Source of the DNA: Trachythela sp. YZ-2020
Taxonomy: Eukaryota; Cnidaria; Anthozoa; Malacalcyonacea; Clavulariidae
Direction of reading: 5' to 3'
Length of the DNA stretch: 64,000 nucleotides
Assembly: GCA_016169945.1 (NCBI GenBank)
Contig: JADLSH010000184.1
Span: 1,178,001-1,242,000 of the forward strand
In this document: piece after piece, positions 1 to 11,902 of the stretch
Layout of the letters: each line of letters starts with the position of its first letter
Position numbering within the stretch: position 1 is the first letter of the stretch
The notes under the pieces: generated by a model
What the model was told of the DNA's origin: nothing
What the model saw: only the letters and a program-made list of their open reading frames with translations
Databases searched by the model: none
Made by a program: the position numbers and the translations under genes

Positions 1-440
1 TTATAGTATGGTAGTATAGGTATATATAGTATTGTAGTTATAGTATAGTAGTATAAGTGTATATGGTAGTTATAGTATGGTAGTATAGGTATATATAGTA
101 GTTATAGTATGGTAGTATAGGTATATATAGTATTGTAGTTATAGTATAGTAGTTATAGTATAGTAGTATAGGTATATATAGTATTGTAGTTATAGTATTG
201 TAGTTATAGTATAGTAGTTATAGTATAGTAGTATAAGTATATATGGTAGTTATAGTATGGTAGTATAGGTATATATAGTAGTTATAGTATGGTAGTATAG
301 GTATATATAGTATTGTAGTTATAGTATAGTAGTATAAGTATATATGGTAGTTATAGTATGGTATAGTATAGTATAGGTATATATAGTAGTTATAGCATGG
401 CAGTATAGGTATATATAGTAGTTCATATAATATGGTGTCG
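1..440. repeat. AT-rich minisatellite
   Basis: Irregular tandem array built from short units such as TATAGTATGGTAGTATAGG and TATAGTAGT. The Tyr/Ile-rich open frame on the minus strand is a by-product of the repeat and not a gene. Confidence 0.9.
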
Positions 441-1486
441 ACACGCGTTCTGAGTTGGGTTACCACTTCATGTAACGACCACAAAACAGTTTGAACAAAT
501 ATATACCAGCGGTTATACGGTATGTCATGTAGTTTTTCTAAGTAGTCCTTATCCTAGCACAACCCCTGCCGTAACCTATAACCCTATTTCTAACATCACC
601 TAATTATTTTAACCTCTTAACATCACCTAAATATTTTTACTTGCACTTAACTCAAACTATTAAATCTCCCTAACATGAAGTGGAAAGGCTGAGTGGGGAT
701 AAAATTGCAGTTGAATCATAACATGTAGCTGGGACCGGAAGATTTAACATAGCATATCAAAGTATTCAACTGTTCAATCATCATTTGTGCTGTACAAATA
801 ACAACCGTAGAAGTGCAATGTGATTTAAATATGTAAAACGTTGCTCGGAGAATATCTGGTGCAACAGAAGTCAGAACTAAACAAACCGCCCGGGACCAAA
901 TATACCCGGCGAAAAAAGTACCGGCGATAAAGTCCGGGGATTTTGTCGTCGAGGGTTTGTTGGTATCCCTCTTAAAGGATTAGTGCCGGACGCCATTTTT
1001 CGGGCTGACTAGATGAGAACATCTGGAAAATATTTTACAATCCGTCATATATTTAAACTATCCTTTGATAATCCTTCCTCATTCTATTTTATTTTTATAG
1101 GAAATGTACCAAACAAGGTATTTTTATCGTTATTTGTTGCTGTTGAGTAAAACAAAAGCAATAACAAAAGCCCGCGCAATGCTTTTGACAAAAACCCCTG
1201 ACACTAATCCTTTAAGTATAGAACAAGCACAGGGATTAATCAGTTAGCTTTGAACATAATACCATTGTAACGATTTGATAGTGTTTTCATAGGGATGAAC
1301 CTTTGCATAACTTAGCCTAACAATAGTGCTATCCTGCAGTCATGATCTAGTGATCGAAATGTTCCATTGCCTTTTCATTGTTTTGAAAAATCCACTCTCA
1401 TCCAATCAGTCATTGTTTGGACATATTTGCTGCGTTATGCAAAGGGTCTATCACTGTAGGTCTATCGACCATTGTGTTTGCCTTAA
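441..1486. other. No gene seen; dispersed repeat copy inside
   Basis: No exon-like open frame with splice sites was found. The stretch at about 700-775 (TTGCAGTTGAATCATAACAT) recurs near 54645-54735, so it is a dispersed repeat. Confidence 0.5.
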
Positions 1487-1796
1487 GGCCATGTTACACG
1501 CGGGGAATTTTTTGCTGCAACTTGCAACGCAATTTCTGCACAGAGCCATGTTATGTGGAAATGTACCCGCAAAAAAACGCGGGTGAACATAGCCTGCGTT
1601 TCACTCCAGCGATATTATCATTCTCATCCATTTCTTTGTTGCATTCTGGACATGTTTAGGAAGAAAAATATCGGCAACGTAAAACGAGATTCATGCTCGC
1701 AATATCTCTGCGAATATACTTTTTATCTAACATCGCTCTGTGTCCGAAATTGCGTTGCAAGTTTGCAGCAAAAATTGCCAGTCCTGTAACATGGCC
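1487..1796. mobile_element. MITE with TTA target-site duplication (PIF/Harbinger-like)
   Basis: The left end reads TTA-AGGCCATGTTAC and the right end GTAACATGGCCT-TTA. The terminal inverted repeats continue inward around TTGCTGCAACTTGCAACGCA. A TTA duplication is typical of PIF/Harbinger elements. A related copy lies in opposite orientation at about 53990-54290 and a partial copy at about 47860-47950. It sits just upstream of the CTLD exon at 1867. Confidence 0.75.
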
Positions 1797-1866
1797 TTTA
1801 CCTTCAATATAGTGTCTGCTACCGTCAAACCTATAATAAATTACCATAATCCCTTCATCTTTTTAG

Positions 1867-2244
1867 ACACTTCAGGCTTTAAATACATCGCCATCAAGGA
1901 AAAACTCAACCAGTCACAAGCACAAGCTTATTGTTCAGAGAACTACACCAATGTCAATGGTACTTTGTGCAGTTTTCAAAGTGATTCTGACTGGAATAAA
2001 ATCGGTGATGTAATAAAGACAATGAACAACACTTGGGGCGACCAACGATACTGGACGGGCCTAATATTTCACGGAAAAAATTCTACATTCATTGATGATG
2101 CAAATGCTACATTTGCTACAGGCCAAATTAATATCACTGGTTCAGATTCAAATGAAACATGTGTTGTTGCAACAAAAAGTCATCTGAAACGTTGGTCTTG
2201 TAAAGAAAAAGAATATTTTATTTGCAAAATTACCCTTGGCCTTG
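1867..2244 (+). CDS. Orphan C-type-lectin-like domain exon
   Basis: An internal exon of 126 codons, flanked by a TTTTTTAG acceptor and a G|GTAATG donor, phase 1 on both sides. The translation has the CTLD landmarks in order: EKLNQSQAQAYC near the start, RYWTGL in the middle, then CVVATK, WSC and a final EYFICK. The four cysteines expected for the two CTLD disulfides are present. The EPN/QPD and WND calcium-binding motifs of sugar-binding C-type lectins are absent, so the ligand cannot be predicted. It closely resembles the CTLD at 11903. No signal-peptide exon was found between it and the window start, so its 5' part is outside the window or lost. Confidence 0.8.
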
Positions 2245-3444
2245 GTAATGTCAATTGTAAAGGTTAGAAAGTTCCATTTTGTTTTCCATCTTTGCACATA
2301 TACTACTTCATTCTGCCATCAGGCGGTTTATTGCCAAGGCAAGGTTATTACCAGAGTGAAGAGCCTGGGAACGAGAATAGGTTTCTCAACCAAATTTCAG
2401 AATTCCTTGGCAAACGCACTGAAATTCCTTCAGTTGGTTTTCCCCAAAATTCCTTCATCCATTCAGTTTTCTGTGATGTCAAGTCACATATTTATAACTC
2501 TGAACAGCTTGAAAATTGTGCAAATTACAAAATGGTCGCACTGTAATATTAATCTAAAGCAATCAGATCCATTATGCGAATGTAATTTTATATTCTGGTG
2601 GTGTCCGTGTGTGAACCCGGAACACTTTTGAAAGTTTGGGGTCACAGAAATGCTGTACTTCTGGGCAGTTGAGTCTGTCTATCAAGTACATAAATCAGTC
2701 TAAATGTCTCATAATAAGGTCATCTTGGAATCTTTCTAATTCCTTAAAATTCCTTAAACATACAATTCCATAAAATATCACCTAAAACTACGCAAATGCC
2801 ACTATATGTGCATTGCGATTTTTGCCTTGTAGGATGAAATTTGAAATATAAACAAGGAAAAATCCTTTGTCAGAATCATCCAACATGGCTGCGAAAATAC
2901 GGTGAAAACCACCAACACACAATTATTCAATGAGCATTATATTTTTTGAAAACTGCCATCTTGGATTTAGTGTAAAAATCCTGTAGGTTCAATTTATATC
3001 CCGCACACACAAAATAGCAATTTTGACACATAGGCCTACCAATTAAGCTACACAAATGCAATATCTGTTAATACGTTTCGTCTTATGCCTATATTGTTAC
3101 AAATAACTGTCTCTATATATGGGGACTGCCTTTTTGTCCTCACCTTTTTTAGTATATATAATATTAGTAGAAGACCCTGTCGAACAGGTGCAAATTTGTA
3201 TTGATTTAGTGTGCTCAATTTCTTTCAACCGTGTCTTAGTTTGAATATTTACCTGTGGCTGTGCAAACAAGGAATATATATTTTCCTATTATTTCAAGTA
3301 AAATACAGTATTTTATATGATATGCAACTTTTATATGCAATGAATACGCGTTTGGCCTCTCCTTTTCATTACAAATGAAATATAAAGAAGGGATTAATTT
3401 CATATGCATATAGTATCATGACAATCTACCTGATATAATATGCA
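2245..3444. other. No gene seen
   Basis: Intron or intergenic AT-rich sequence. Short open frames here lack flanking splice sites or recognisable domains. Confidence 0.5.
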
Positions 3445-3560
3445 ACAAAATGGCGGACCTTATACCTCATTATATGCTGTTGTCATTTCAAAATGGCGGT
3501 CCTTACCTTATTATAGTCACAACAAAATGGCGGTCCTTACCTTATTATATGCTGTTGTCG
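3445..3560 (+). repeat. Short tandem repeat around AAATGGCGGTCCTTACC
   Basis: Three adjacent copies of a unit containing AAAATGGCGG(T/A)CCTTA followed by a CTTATTATATGCTGTTGTC variant. AAATGGCGG units also appear at about 26460-26870. Confidence 0.7.
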
Positions 3561-3582
3561 TTTCAAAGTTTCAATATCACTT

Positions 3583-3830
3583 GCGTGATATTTAAATGAG
3601 ATAACTCATGGCTCGTTCTTACCATATTCGCGAATCTTGTTTACTTTCGCGATTATTGAACGAAATCATGCACTATCATCTCGACTCTAATGTTAAGTTT
3701 CATGAACTATGGCGATATGCTAAATTTAAAGTGATTTCGTTCAATAATCGTGAATGTAAACGAGATTTTCGAATATGCTAACAAAGTTGAAACGAGCCAT
3801 AAGTTATCTCATTTGAATATCACACAAGTG
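3583..3830. repeat. Imperfect long inverted repeat (hairpin element)
   Basis: The left arm includes GAGATAACTCATGGCTCGTT and the right arm AACGAGCCATAAGTTATCTC. Inner arms match around TTCGCGATTATTGAACGAAA and TTTCGTTCAATAATCGTGAA. Probably a foldback MITE. Confidence 0.75.
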
Positions 3831-3944
3831 GAAATATCTCAACAACTAAGCATGAAAACAAGAATCTTCAAAATAAGTTATTTTACAGTTTTTTCGTTTA
3901 AGAAAGAATTTGGTAAATTTATAAGACAGCCTGTTTGCAGGCTA

Positions 3945-4180
3945 CATTTTGAAACATTGCCTGAGTATCCACCTGATTTTTGGAAAGAATTACACACATG
4001 TGGCGGGAAGGTCAGCGCGCTCGCGGGCCACAGTTTATAATGCCTGAGTTTCAACTTGAAATTTGGGAATAGCTACACCAATGTGAGTGGAAGGTCAGCC
4101 TGCTCGCAGGCCAAAGCTTATAATATTGCCTGAGTTTCAGCCTGATTTTGTGGGAAGAACTACACCCGCATGCGGGCAAG
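3945..4180. repeat. Diverged tandem repeat, about 100-bp unit, three copies
   Basis: Each unit carries TTGCCTGAGT, then a GGAAGAA(T/C)TACAC stretch and a GGTCAGC...CTCGC(A/G)GGCC segment. A related sequence lies at about 13590-13850. Confidence 0.55.
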
Positions 4181-4239
4181 AAAGAGCGGCGCTTCATTAT
4201 GATGATATGAATGTCAAAGTTTTTAATTAACTACACAAG

Positions 4240-4955
4240 ATCAATATACTAGCGGTGCAAGATCTATTTCTAACTAATTGCGCTCAGTTTTCATAAAGTT
4301 TGAACACAATGGTCATGTTTAGTTAATAAAAACTGCAAATAGAAATATTTTATGTTATTAGAGAATTACATTTTGACTTTTCGCTCATAGTTTAAATAAT
4401 TAGAATTTCAATGGATGTGTTTCCAATTTTTCAACTTTTGCCCGACTTTATCAAAGAGTAAGTCGGTTATCGATTGAAAATATATCTTAAACGATTGAAA
4501 ATCGATTTTTCTGTAGCGAAATTTTACTTTAGTCATATTGGAAGGCAATCTTCAAAATTGATAAATATTTCTCTGTTTAAGACAGACAGAAAAGAGAGAA
4601 ATTTTCATCAGTTGGTTAGACTTAGAATAGAAGCTTAAAAACATCTATCTCCACTTTGTAAATACCGGCTTGGCGGCAAATTTTTCATCCTATACTAATT
4701 GATCACGTCTCGTATTATTTCTGTTTAACATCTATATATTTTCGTTTCTAAACATCACCATGGCATTATAGCGCTCTATTGACACTAACTTAATTGCCAA
4801 ATATTTCCATATATTTTAAGTGTATATGTTCTTTTGTTTGCGTTTTAATTATTAGAACTGCGCGCGTTAGTTGCGAACACTTCACAAAGTCCTGTAGAAG
4901 CGCAGGTGGAGAAGAAATATTCAGAATTTAAAGGAAACGTTTATGTGGGGAAAAA
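4240..4955 (+). promoter_or_regulatory. Upstream region and 5' leader of cassette A
   Basis: This stretch is homologous over most of its length to 19895-20484, upstream of signal-peptide exon D. Shared words include AAAGTTTTTAATTAACT, AGTTTGAACACAATGG and, next to the start codon, GAACACTTCACAAAG and GCGCAGGTG. Each sits right before a signal-peptide exon, so it probably holds promoter and 5' UTR sequence. No TATA box was assigned. Confidence 0.5.
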
Positions 4956-5016
4956 ATGTTTTTCTGGAGCTTTCTGATCATCGTCGGTTGTGGAGTTTGC
5001 CTTGGAAAAAGTGAGG
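4956..5016 (+). CDS. Signal-peptide exon, cassette A
   Basis: ATG at 4956 opens a short exon ending at a G|GTGAGT donor in phase 1. The peptide MFFWSFLIIVGCGVCLGKSE has a long hydrophobic core and reads as a cleavable secretion signal. It is nearly the same as signal exon D (20485). The next in-frame exon is the SFSN/WIW module at 6124. An ATG at 4943 is out of frame with this peptide, so 4956 was chosen. Confidence 0.75.
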
Positions 5017-6123
5017 GTGAGTTTAACAGCAGTTTACTGTTTCTCGTTCCACTCATGTTTGATATAGATATACGAAAAGGAAAGCACGGTACTATACGGT
5101 TATAAGGTGCATTATCTGAGCTTTCTAAGCCTGTTCGTATCGTAACGTACCGTAGCATTTTCTTTTGTGTCGAAGTCATTAGTTCTACCTGAGTGCTCAG
5201 AAAACAATGAAATACGCTACGTTTCGGTACGATATAAGCTGAAAAACGGGCTTAGTCGCAAAAGCCTGTTTCCTTCTAGAACCGTATCGTAGCGGAACTT
5301 GATAGGGTTTTTCTTTTTGTGCGCTTTCCAGCAGAACAAATGTGAAAATCAGGATTCATAATAACGGGGCACGCACGTGCTTTCTAATCGTAAAGAGACT
5401 ACGATCAGAGCAACGGAGCGTCTGACGCATGATATTTACATGCACAAGAGAAAACGCTACATTATGTTACAAGACGATCGAAGTGGAAAATTTAGATATT
5501 TCTGATACTAATCATTTGTTGGCTTTGTCATTGCAACCCATTATCTTACATGAAAACGATCCAAGGATCTTGTTCTCTCTCCATAAACTATACATGCATG
5601 ATATTGACAAGTAAAACCATCTGGCATTTTTTAATTTTGGACAGAGTCCTCACCTTATACCCCCTTATCAACAACAGTTAATGATGCCTGGTGAAGAACA
5701 CTGTTGGAAATGTTGTAACTTATTTTTTGAAGAAAAAATATATATTCTACCTTGACGATCCCACATTCAACTGTTTCTAAACATGTTGAAGTTAATATAT
5801 TATGAATTTCTATATTTTCTCAACTTTTTCTGTTATAGATCTATTTCGTCATTTCAACATCGTTACCACACAACTTTATGTACATACTGTTGTTCATGCA
5901 AATGCATGCATGGTATAGTCATAGAGTATAAGTAAAATATGCGTGAGAAATATCTATTTATTCAGCTATCTATGCTAATATCATTTTGTTTGGGTTCATG
6001 TTATAATAAGTAAATAAGATAACATTATATCTGGGCACAGCATGATTTAGCTTATTATATACATATAATTCCTTGATCATGAACATTGTAAATATTCTTA
6101 TCTGTACTCTTCGTTTAAATTAG
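5017..6123. other. Intron, nothing recognised
   Basis: Lies between signal exon A and the first module exon. The open frame at about 5429-5614 has no splice sites or domain support. Confidence 0.5.
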
Positions 6124-6522
6124 ATAATGTTGTGGGAAACCTTACTGTCGACATAGCTATAAACAACTATGGCAGTATCACAACCGACACTGGTGAAAAG
6201 CAGCAAGTAGGTAGACCTTGGTGGGAGCCTTATCATTTTATCTTCCCTGCGGGGGAAACGAGAGTTGTGGAAATATATGCTAGTAAATATGGAGGCGGCG
6301 ATGGTGCAATTATTGCTTCCTTTAGCAATGGCGTTGTCACAGATACATCCTGGTCTTGTTGTCGTCACTCGCAGTATCAGTCGCCACAATCCACTGCATG
6401 TATAAAAAAGGCTAAAAATATTCGGCGACAGCCGATAATTCCCGGAATCGCATCGAATGCGCAATGGATATGGACATCACCGACAGGGAATGGGAACAAT
6501 GTCTGCTGCACTAGGACGTTTG
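6124..6522 (+). CDS. SFSN/WIW module exon A1
   Basis: An exon of 133 codons between a TTAAATTAG acceptor and a G|GTAAGT donor, phase 1 at both ends. It begins with a beta-strand-like GNLTVDIAIN segment, has the core IIASFSNGVVTDTSWSC at about residues 65-80 and ends in NAQWIWTS and CCTRTFG. The pattern of a short strand, a glycine-rich loop, T(D/N)xSW and AxWIW resembles jelly-roll sugar-binding domains attached to glycoside hydrolases such as bacterial rhamnosidases. That likeness is from memory of motifs, so a carbohydrate role is an inference. The first module of cassette A. Confidence 0.75.
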
Positions 6523-8781
6523 GTAAGTCCTAAAGTGTAATATTTAACATTAAGCGAGAAAATTTAAACCTTTTAATTAAGTAAAGTATTTTAAGGGAAT
6601 ACTGTACCAAGTGACTCCTTCAAAACGGCAGAGTTTTCGTGAGTATAGGATTAACATACTATATAATATATAGCCTTAGTATAAGTGAAAAATTAACGAG
6701 CAACATGTATAATAATAGTAAGGTGCTGAAGAAATGTTTGACAAAAAACAATTAAGAAACATGCGTAATGTAAAAGTAACATGAGTTGCAAAATGTATTA
6801 CTCTCCTAATTTTTGAGATAACGCTAAAAGTAAGGTCATAGTAACGCAAAAAGTAAGGATAGAAAAAGCATGGTCGCTCCTCTATTGGAAAGTAACAGCA
6901 AATTATATGCACTATTATAGTTATACAGCTATTTTAATTAATGTTGTCACAGGCAATAATAAAATGACCAATCCAAGCGCGAAGAGTATAATGGAAATGA
7001 GATATTTTATGGGCTAAAATGTAACAGGTGGGAAAATTGTCTGAGCATGCGCGAAAATTTCCCGCCAAATGCGCGTGTATTTTGCGAGAAAATATTTGGA
7101 TTTTTTGAACACAATGTTGTATTATAACTTTATTTCTTTCTAATGTTCACAATATTTATAATGTAAACTATTAAATATCGGTTATTCAGTACAAAACAAA
7201 ACAGAGCAGAATAAGTTCGAAATGGCGTCTGATTTCGCTTCTACCAAGGGTAAAATTCAAATAAAAAATACCAACATTTCTCGATTTTTTACCAGGCCAG
7301 GACTTCTACTACAGGCTCGAAAATACCTTGAAATATATTTTAAAAGTGCAAAAATTTGGTGGCACAACCTGTAACATAGCAGAATTCGTGTTTACAGAAT
7401 ACTAAACAACCCAAAATTTTGTCCGAAAAGTATATAAAGTTTAAGCTTCGAAATGAATGTCGTAGAAAAATCTGATTACTAAGTTTATCTGTTTTTAGAA
7501 TACTTTGAAAACCTCAATATATTTTTTTGAAACCTTTATATATAGAGAAATAAAAGGCAAAATGTGTGTTTTGATGGCCATTTTTTTGGCTTCATTATAT
7601 TGGTAAAAACTTAAAAGAAGAGCATACCTTCGGACCTAATAATATTTTGGTGGCAAAACCTGTGTCTAAGAGGAAATTTAGGTCAAACATAAGCAATTTT
7701 AACTGAATACCTTACATACTGAAATTTGACGATCATCGTTTGGCCACAATCCCACTCAAAACCCAAACATTTGTACTTTATTCTAGACAACAAACATGTG
7801 TGTTTCGTCAGCGTTTAAGTCTCAGTACCATTCTATTTTTTGTTCCACAGCAGTAAGAGAAAACGTTTAGCGAAATATGAGTTTTGACTGCTTTTATCGT
7901 TTCGTGGTTGTCGGACAAGGAAGCGCCCGCGATAGTTTGGTCAGTAAGGACCATTTTCCCACCTGTTTAAAATGTATTATAATTGCCTCGTGGGATAAGC
8001 AAGTGGTGAGCATTTATCATATTTGCATATTTACAAGTAATATACAGATCTTTGATATCAATCGCTTGGCATATCAAAGATTACCCTATGATGCATATAT
8101 GGGCTTACAGACAAGACTTACGATGGAGAACTATTTTCTTGACAGAAATAATAGGATTGGAAGTGAAAGAAGAAACTTATTACTTAAACAAACTTCGACC
8201 TTTTGTCGCTAATTTGTAAATTTCTGTACGCATTGTCGCCGACAAATTAAATGTAAAGTCCAGAAAAGTATGCATGTATACCTCTGGAAATTGCCAAAAC
8301 AAAAAGGCTATATATAGTCATACGCTACCTCATTGGCTGCATTAAATAACTAAAAATACAATAATAAGATATACCCATCTTGCTGCTTGCGCTTGGATTG
8401 TACATTAGACTATTGCCTGTGACAACCTTAATTGAAATAGCTGTATACGGTTATATACGGCAATTATATACAATGGAATGGAGTTATATAAATATACTTT
8501 TGCATACCGGTTTCTGCAAAAAATATTTTGACCCTAAAATCAATTTAACCGGAAACTGTTCGTCTTTATATATATTTTTCATAAAATGTTCTTACTTTTA
8601 ATGCGGTGAATTTTCAATTAAGTACTATCTTTCGTACAAATTTAAAAGTAAATTATATACAGTAGTAAAGTTGGTTCAGTGTATTTATCAGACTTGTATA
8701 TATTATCATGTGAATTCATCTAGACTAAATTTTCACATGATAATTACTGCATGCACTAACCTTTTCTTTTTTGTTTCAAAG
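6523..8781. other. Intron, no exon recognised
   Basis: 2.3 kb between modules A1 and A2. The open frame at 7877-8212 has no domain or matching splice sites, so it is not called. No strong repeat was recognised. Confidence 0.45.
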
Positions 8782-9177
8782 ATACAGCTGTGGAAAACCT
8801 TACTATGAACATAGTCATTTATGGCTATGGATCTGTCAAAACTGACGCTGATACAGAGTATGAAGTTCCACACTTGTGGAAACTTCACCAATTTACCTTA
8901 TCTGGAAATACGAAAAGTGTGATGATAGACGCCTATAAGTATCAAAATACAATGGGTGCGATTATTGCTTCATTTAGCAATGGTGTCGTCACAGATAAAT
9001 CTTGGGATTGTGAAGGTATTCCGTGTTCCGAACAGTCGTGTAGATCAACCAACGCGCAGCAATGGCAATACAGTTGGTCGGCATGGTCTGCTGAAGCTCG
9101 TATGATACCTAATGCGCAATACATATGGATTAGCCAGCATAACTTTACCCACGTGATGTGCACAAAACGTTTTGTGG
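8782..9177 (+). CDS. SFSN/WIW module exon A2
   Basis: An exon of 132 codons between TTTCAAAG and G|GTAAGT, phase 1 at both ends. It has the family layout: ENLTMNIVIYGYGSV at the start, GAIIASFSNGVVTDKSWDC in the centre, NAQYIWIS and MCTKRFVG at the end. The WIW motif is YIW here. It is closest to A1 in this cassette; both have the AIIASFSNGVVTD core where other modules have GGILASFSN. Confidence 0.75.
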
Positions 9178-10045
9178 GTAAGTTCTATATTATGTAGTAA
9201 AACCTAAACACACAAGGAAAGAATTCGAAAATCCGATCATCACGCTGATGTTGCTTAATGCTTCCAACGCATAAGATGACGAAAATAGAGGCATGTACTG
9301 TATGTTTATAGCTGTTCATCCCAAGTTGAAGAGTGTGAGTAGAACAAGTTTATTCTTTTTCAATTTAACCTAAATAACAGATCATTATACAATCATGCAT
9401 GCATATAGTGCATGCATACAGCACAGAGTCGACTGCACTCTTCTGTCGTTTTGAAACAGACAGAAACTTTAAACATTCAATAGAATGGCAAGCTCCGGTA
9501 ATTTTACAAATCTAAGGTATTCGTCCCAGTCTGTTCGTCCCAGTCTGTTTTGCAGTTCAACCTGAACTGAAATGTAGCGTATCACTTGCTTCGTGGACAC
9601 TCGGACAGAGAACAACTCCAGTGGGTAGAAACATAATGACTTTGTTATATAAAAGAAAACAGGGTTTAAGCCCGATGTTCAGCCATTAAAAATAATCAGG
9701 TAAATTTCTGTGTTCTTATGCACAACAGCTTCGTATTTTAAGACCAACACTTCAGTAAGCTGACATCCCTGCATAATTTACATAAAAAGACAGATGTTAA
9801 GTTATTAGTGTACACAATTATCGGAGTGAATACATTAACTCAGTTCACTGTTAATATTGACTTTGTTATTGCGGGAAAATACATAAAATATAAAGATATG
9901 CGTTATCGTTAATTGTTCCCACAACTGAATATATTTTCTTTTAACCACCATGTGCAGCACTTTAACATAGTGTTTAGTTAAATCCTGTACAAGTATAGAT
10001 TGGTTAGATTAGGAGAGTATTTGACCATATTTCTTCTTTTTTAAG
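9178..10045. other. Intron, nothing recognised
   Basis: No exon-like frame or clear repeat was identified between A2 and A3. Confidence 0.45.
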
Positions 10046-10456
10046 ATCGAATTGCTGTGAACATCACCATCGCAGACAGCTTTGGAAATACCACCAAAAA
10101 TTCAACAAAAGAATGTTCTAATTACGGGAAGGATTGGGGAAATGTAATTTTTTTCTTCCAATCAAGCAATCTGAAGTTGACGGTGAGAGTACATAAAGAT
10201 AGGGACGATTTAGTTATCAAGATCCCATTATCTAAAAACAGCAGTTTCACATCGAAATGGAAATGTAAATCGTGTAATGCTTCAGCTACCTGTAACAATG
10301 TTGATTACAGTTACGGTTACAGTTATAGACAAAATGGTTATTGGTTTTCTGAAATCCCATTAAAAGCCATTTATGCTCATACACCAGGGAGATGGAATGG
10401 TACTTTTAAAACCTTAGACACATTTCTATACAACATATGGTGCAAAGAAGCTTCTG
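10046..10456 (+). CDS. Divergent SFSN/WIW module exon A3
   Basis: An exon of 137 codons between TTTTTTAAG and G|GTAAGC, phase 1 at both ends. The start (RIAVNITIADSFGNT) and the WKCKSCNAS...C segment align with the module, but the ASFSNGVVTD core has become VIKIPLSKNSSFTS and the AQWIW motif is lost. The last cysteine is kept in NIWCKEASG. It is open throughout, with several N-glycosylation sites, so it may be a working but diverged copy. Loss of both signature motifs suggests a changed ligand surface or relaxed selection. Confidence 0.6.
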
Positions 10457-11519
10457 GTAAGCAAAATATTTAGTTGATTGTTGTTGTAACTGTACTTGTC
10501 GGCGGGGTTACAATTTTTCTGGCATATAACCGTCTATCATACGAGGAGAGTCTTACAGCTAACTATAGCTCCCTATATATCTATTCAGCTATAGAAATAT
10601 GGGTAGAAATGAATGGACGTTTCACGTGAAAAGATAGCTTCACAACCTCGTTCCAGGCCTTTTTCTGCGCGCTTTTGATAAATAAATTTCCCGAATTGTG
10701 TTGAATGTTGTTAACGCTATTATAGTCTTCGTTTTGCTTTGGTTTTTATTGTTGTATGTATTTTGTGAATTATTTTAATGGCCAAAATATGTGCTCGAAC
10801 CTGCTTGTTTAGCTGAAACATCGACAAAAAGCGAGATTTTTTGTAGGAAATAGATTTAATACAATTAACGCACGAAAAGAAAGCTTATAGAAATGTTAAC
10901 AATGTAGGTACTAAATTGTTTGAAAAAATATCGCACAAACTAAAAAATTACGTAAATAACAGCCAAATTTGAAAAATGTACTTGTCAAAACCGCGCGAAA
11001 AGTGGCCTGAAACGATGTTGTAAAGCTATTTTGGGAAACGTCTATTGGGGTGCCATACGCTGTTAGAACGTTTTGGCAAAAAATAAAAATTTTCTCTATA
11101 AAACAAACTATATGTCTAGCTAGTCGGTCGAAACTAGAACAGCTGCACCCTGCAAACGCATATATTTACAAGCATGAAAACTTCTATCTGGCGGCACTAC
11201 TTTAAGTTATTCTATATAGAAAGTAAACGGTTGCCTATTTTGCATGATCAGTCAAATACCGATAGATTAGAACGATAGGATAGTCGGGAAAAGTCGAAAA
11301 CATATATAGTGAGAGTATATATTTGGGACACCCCCTATACCTGAGAGGTTTTACTGAAATATACTAATTTAGCCTAACTCTTTAACGCCCAACACTTTTC
11401 TCTTGTGGAGTAAAATGACCAAATTGGGGCCGGGGAATTAGTTCGCTTTGCAGATTTATGTGTTAATCTAAATATCGCCTTAGATAATCGCTACATTGGA
11501 GATTATTATACCACCGGTG
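10457..11519. other. Intron, nothing recognised
   Basis: No supported exon or repeat family was identified. Confidence 0.4.
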
Positions 11520-11800
11520 TAAAATACATCACATAGCTACTTGTGCCTTTATCAGGGCGATAACAGGGTGACATAAAAACGATATGCCCCTAGGGACGAT
11601 ATGGTTTTTATTTCCCGCTGTTTATCACCCTGATAAAGGCACTAGATGTGATAAAAAGGTTATCACACTCATGACTCGGTGATATCAGTTTATCCCTCTC
11701 GGTACGATATCATAATTGTCCCTCGTTCGCTGCGCTCACTCGTGACAATAATGATATCGTCCTCGAGCGATAAAACCGAGATCACCTCATCCCTCATATG
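11520..11800. repeat. Two adjacent hairpins
   Basis: First: GTGCCTTTATCAGGGCGATA at about 11545 pairs with TATCACCCTGATAAAGGCAC at about 11623. Second: GGTGATATC...ATGATATCG arms at about 11677-11790. This looks like a foldback or MITE-type element. Confidence 0.6.
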
Positions 11801-11902
11801 ATAACCTTACATATCATACTTTCATTTTGCAAAATAATTTACTTGTTTTTTTTTATAACATCATTTTGCAGTCGTACATCCTATATTATTTTCTCGCTTC
11901 AG

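Noticed and set aside
218..484. Tyr/Ile-rich minus-strand frame
   Set aside because: Arises from the AT minisatellite.
4943..4958. Upstream ATG at 4943 as start of cassette A
   Set aside because: Out of frame with the signal peptide, which is matched by exon D starting at the equivalent ATG.
7877..8212. 111-residue plus-strand frame in a cassette A intron
   Set aside because: No splice sites in phase 1 and no recognisable domain.
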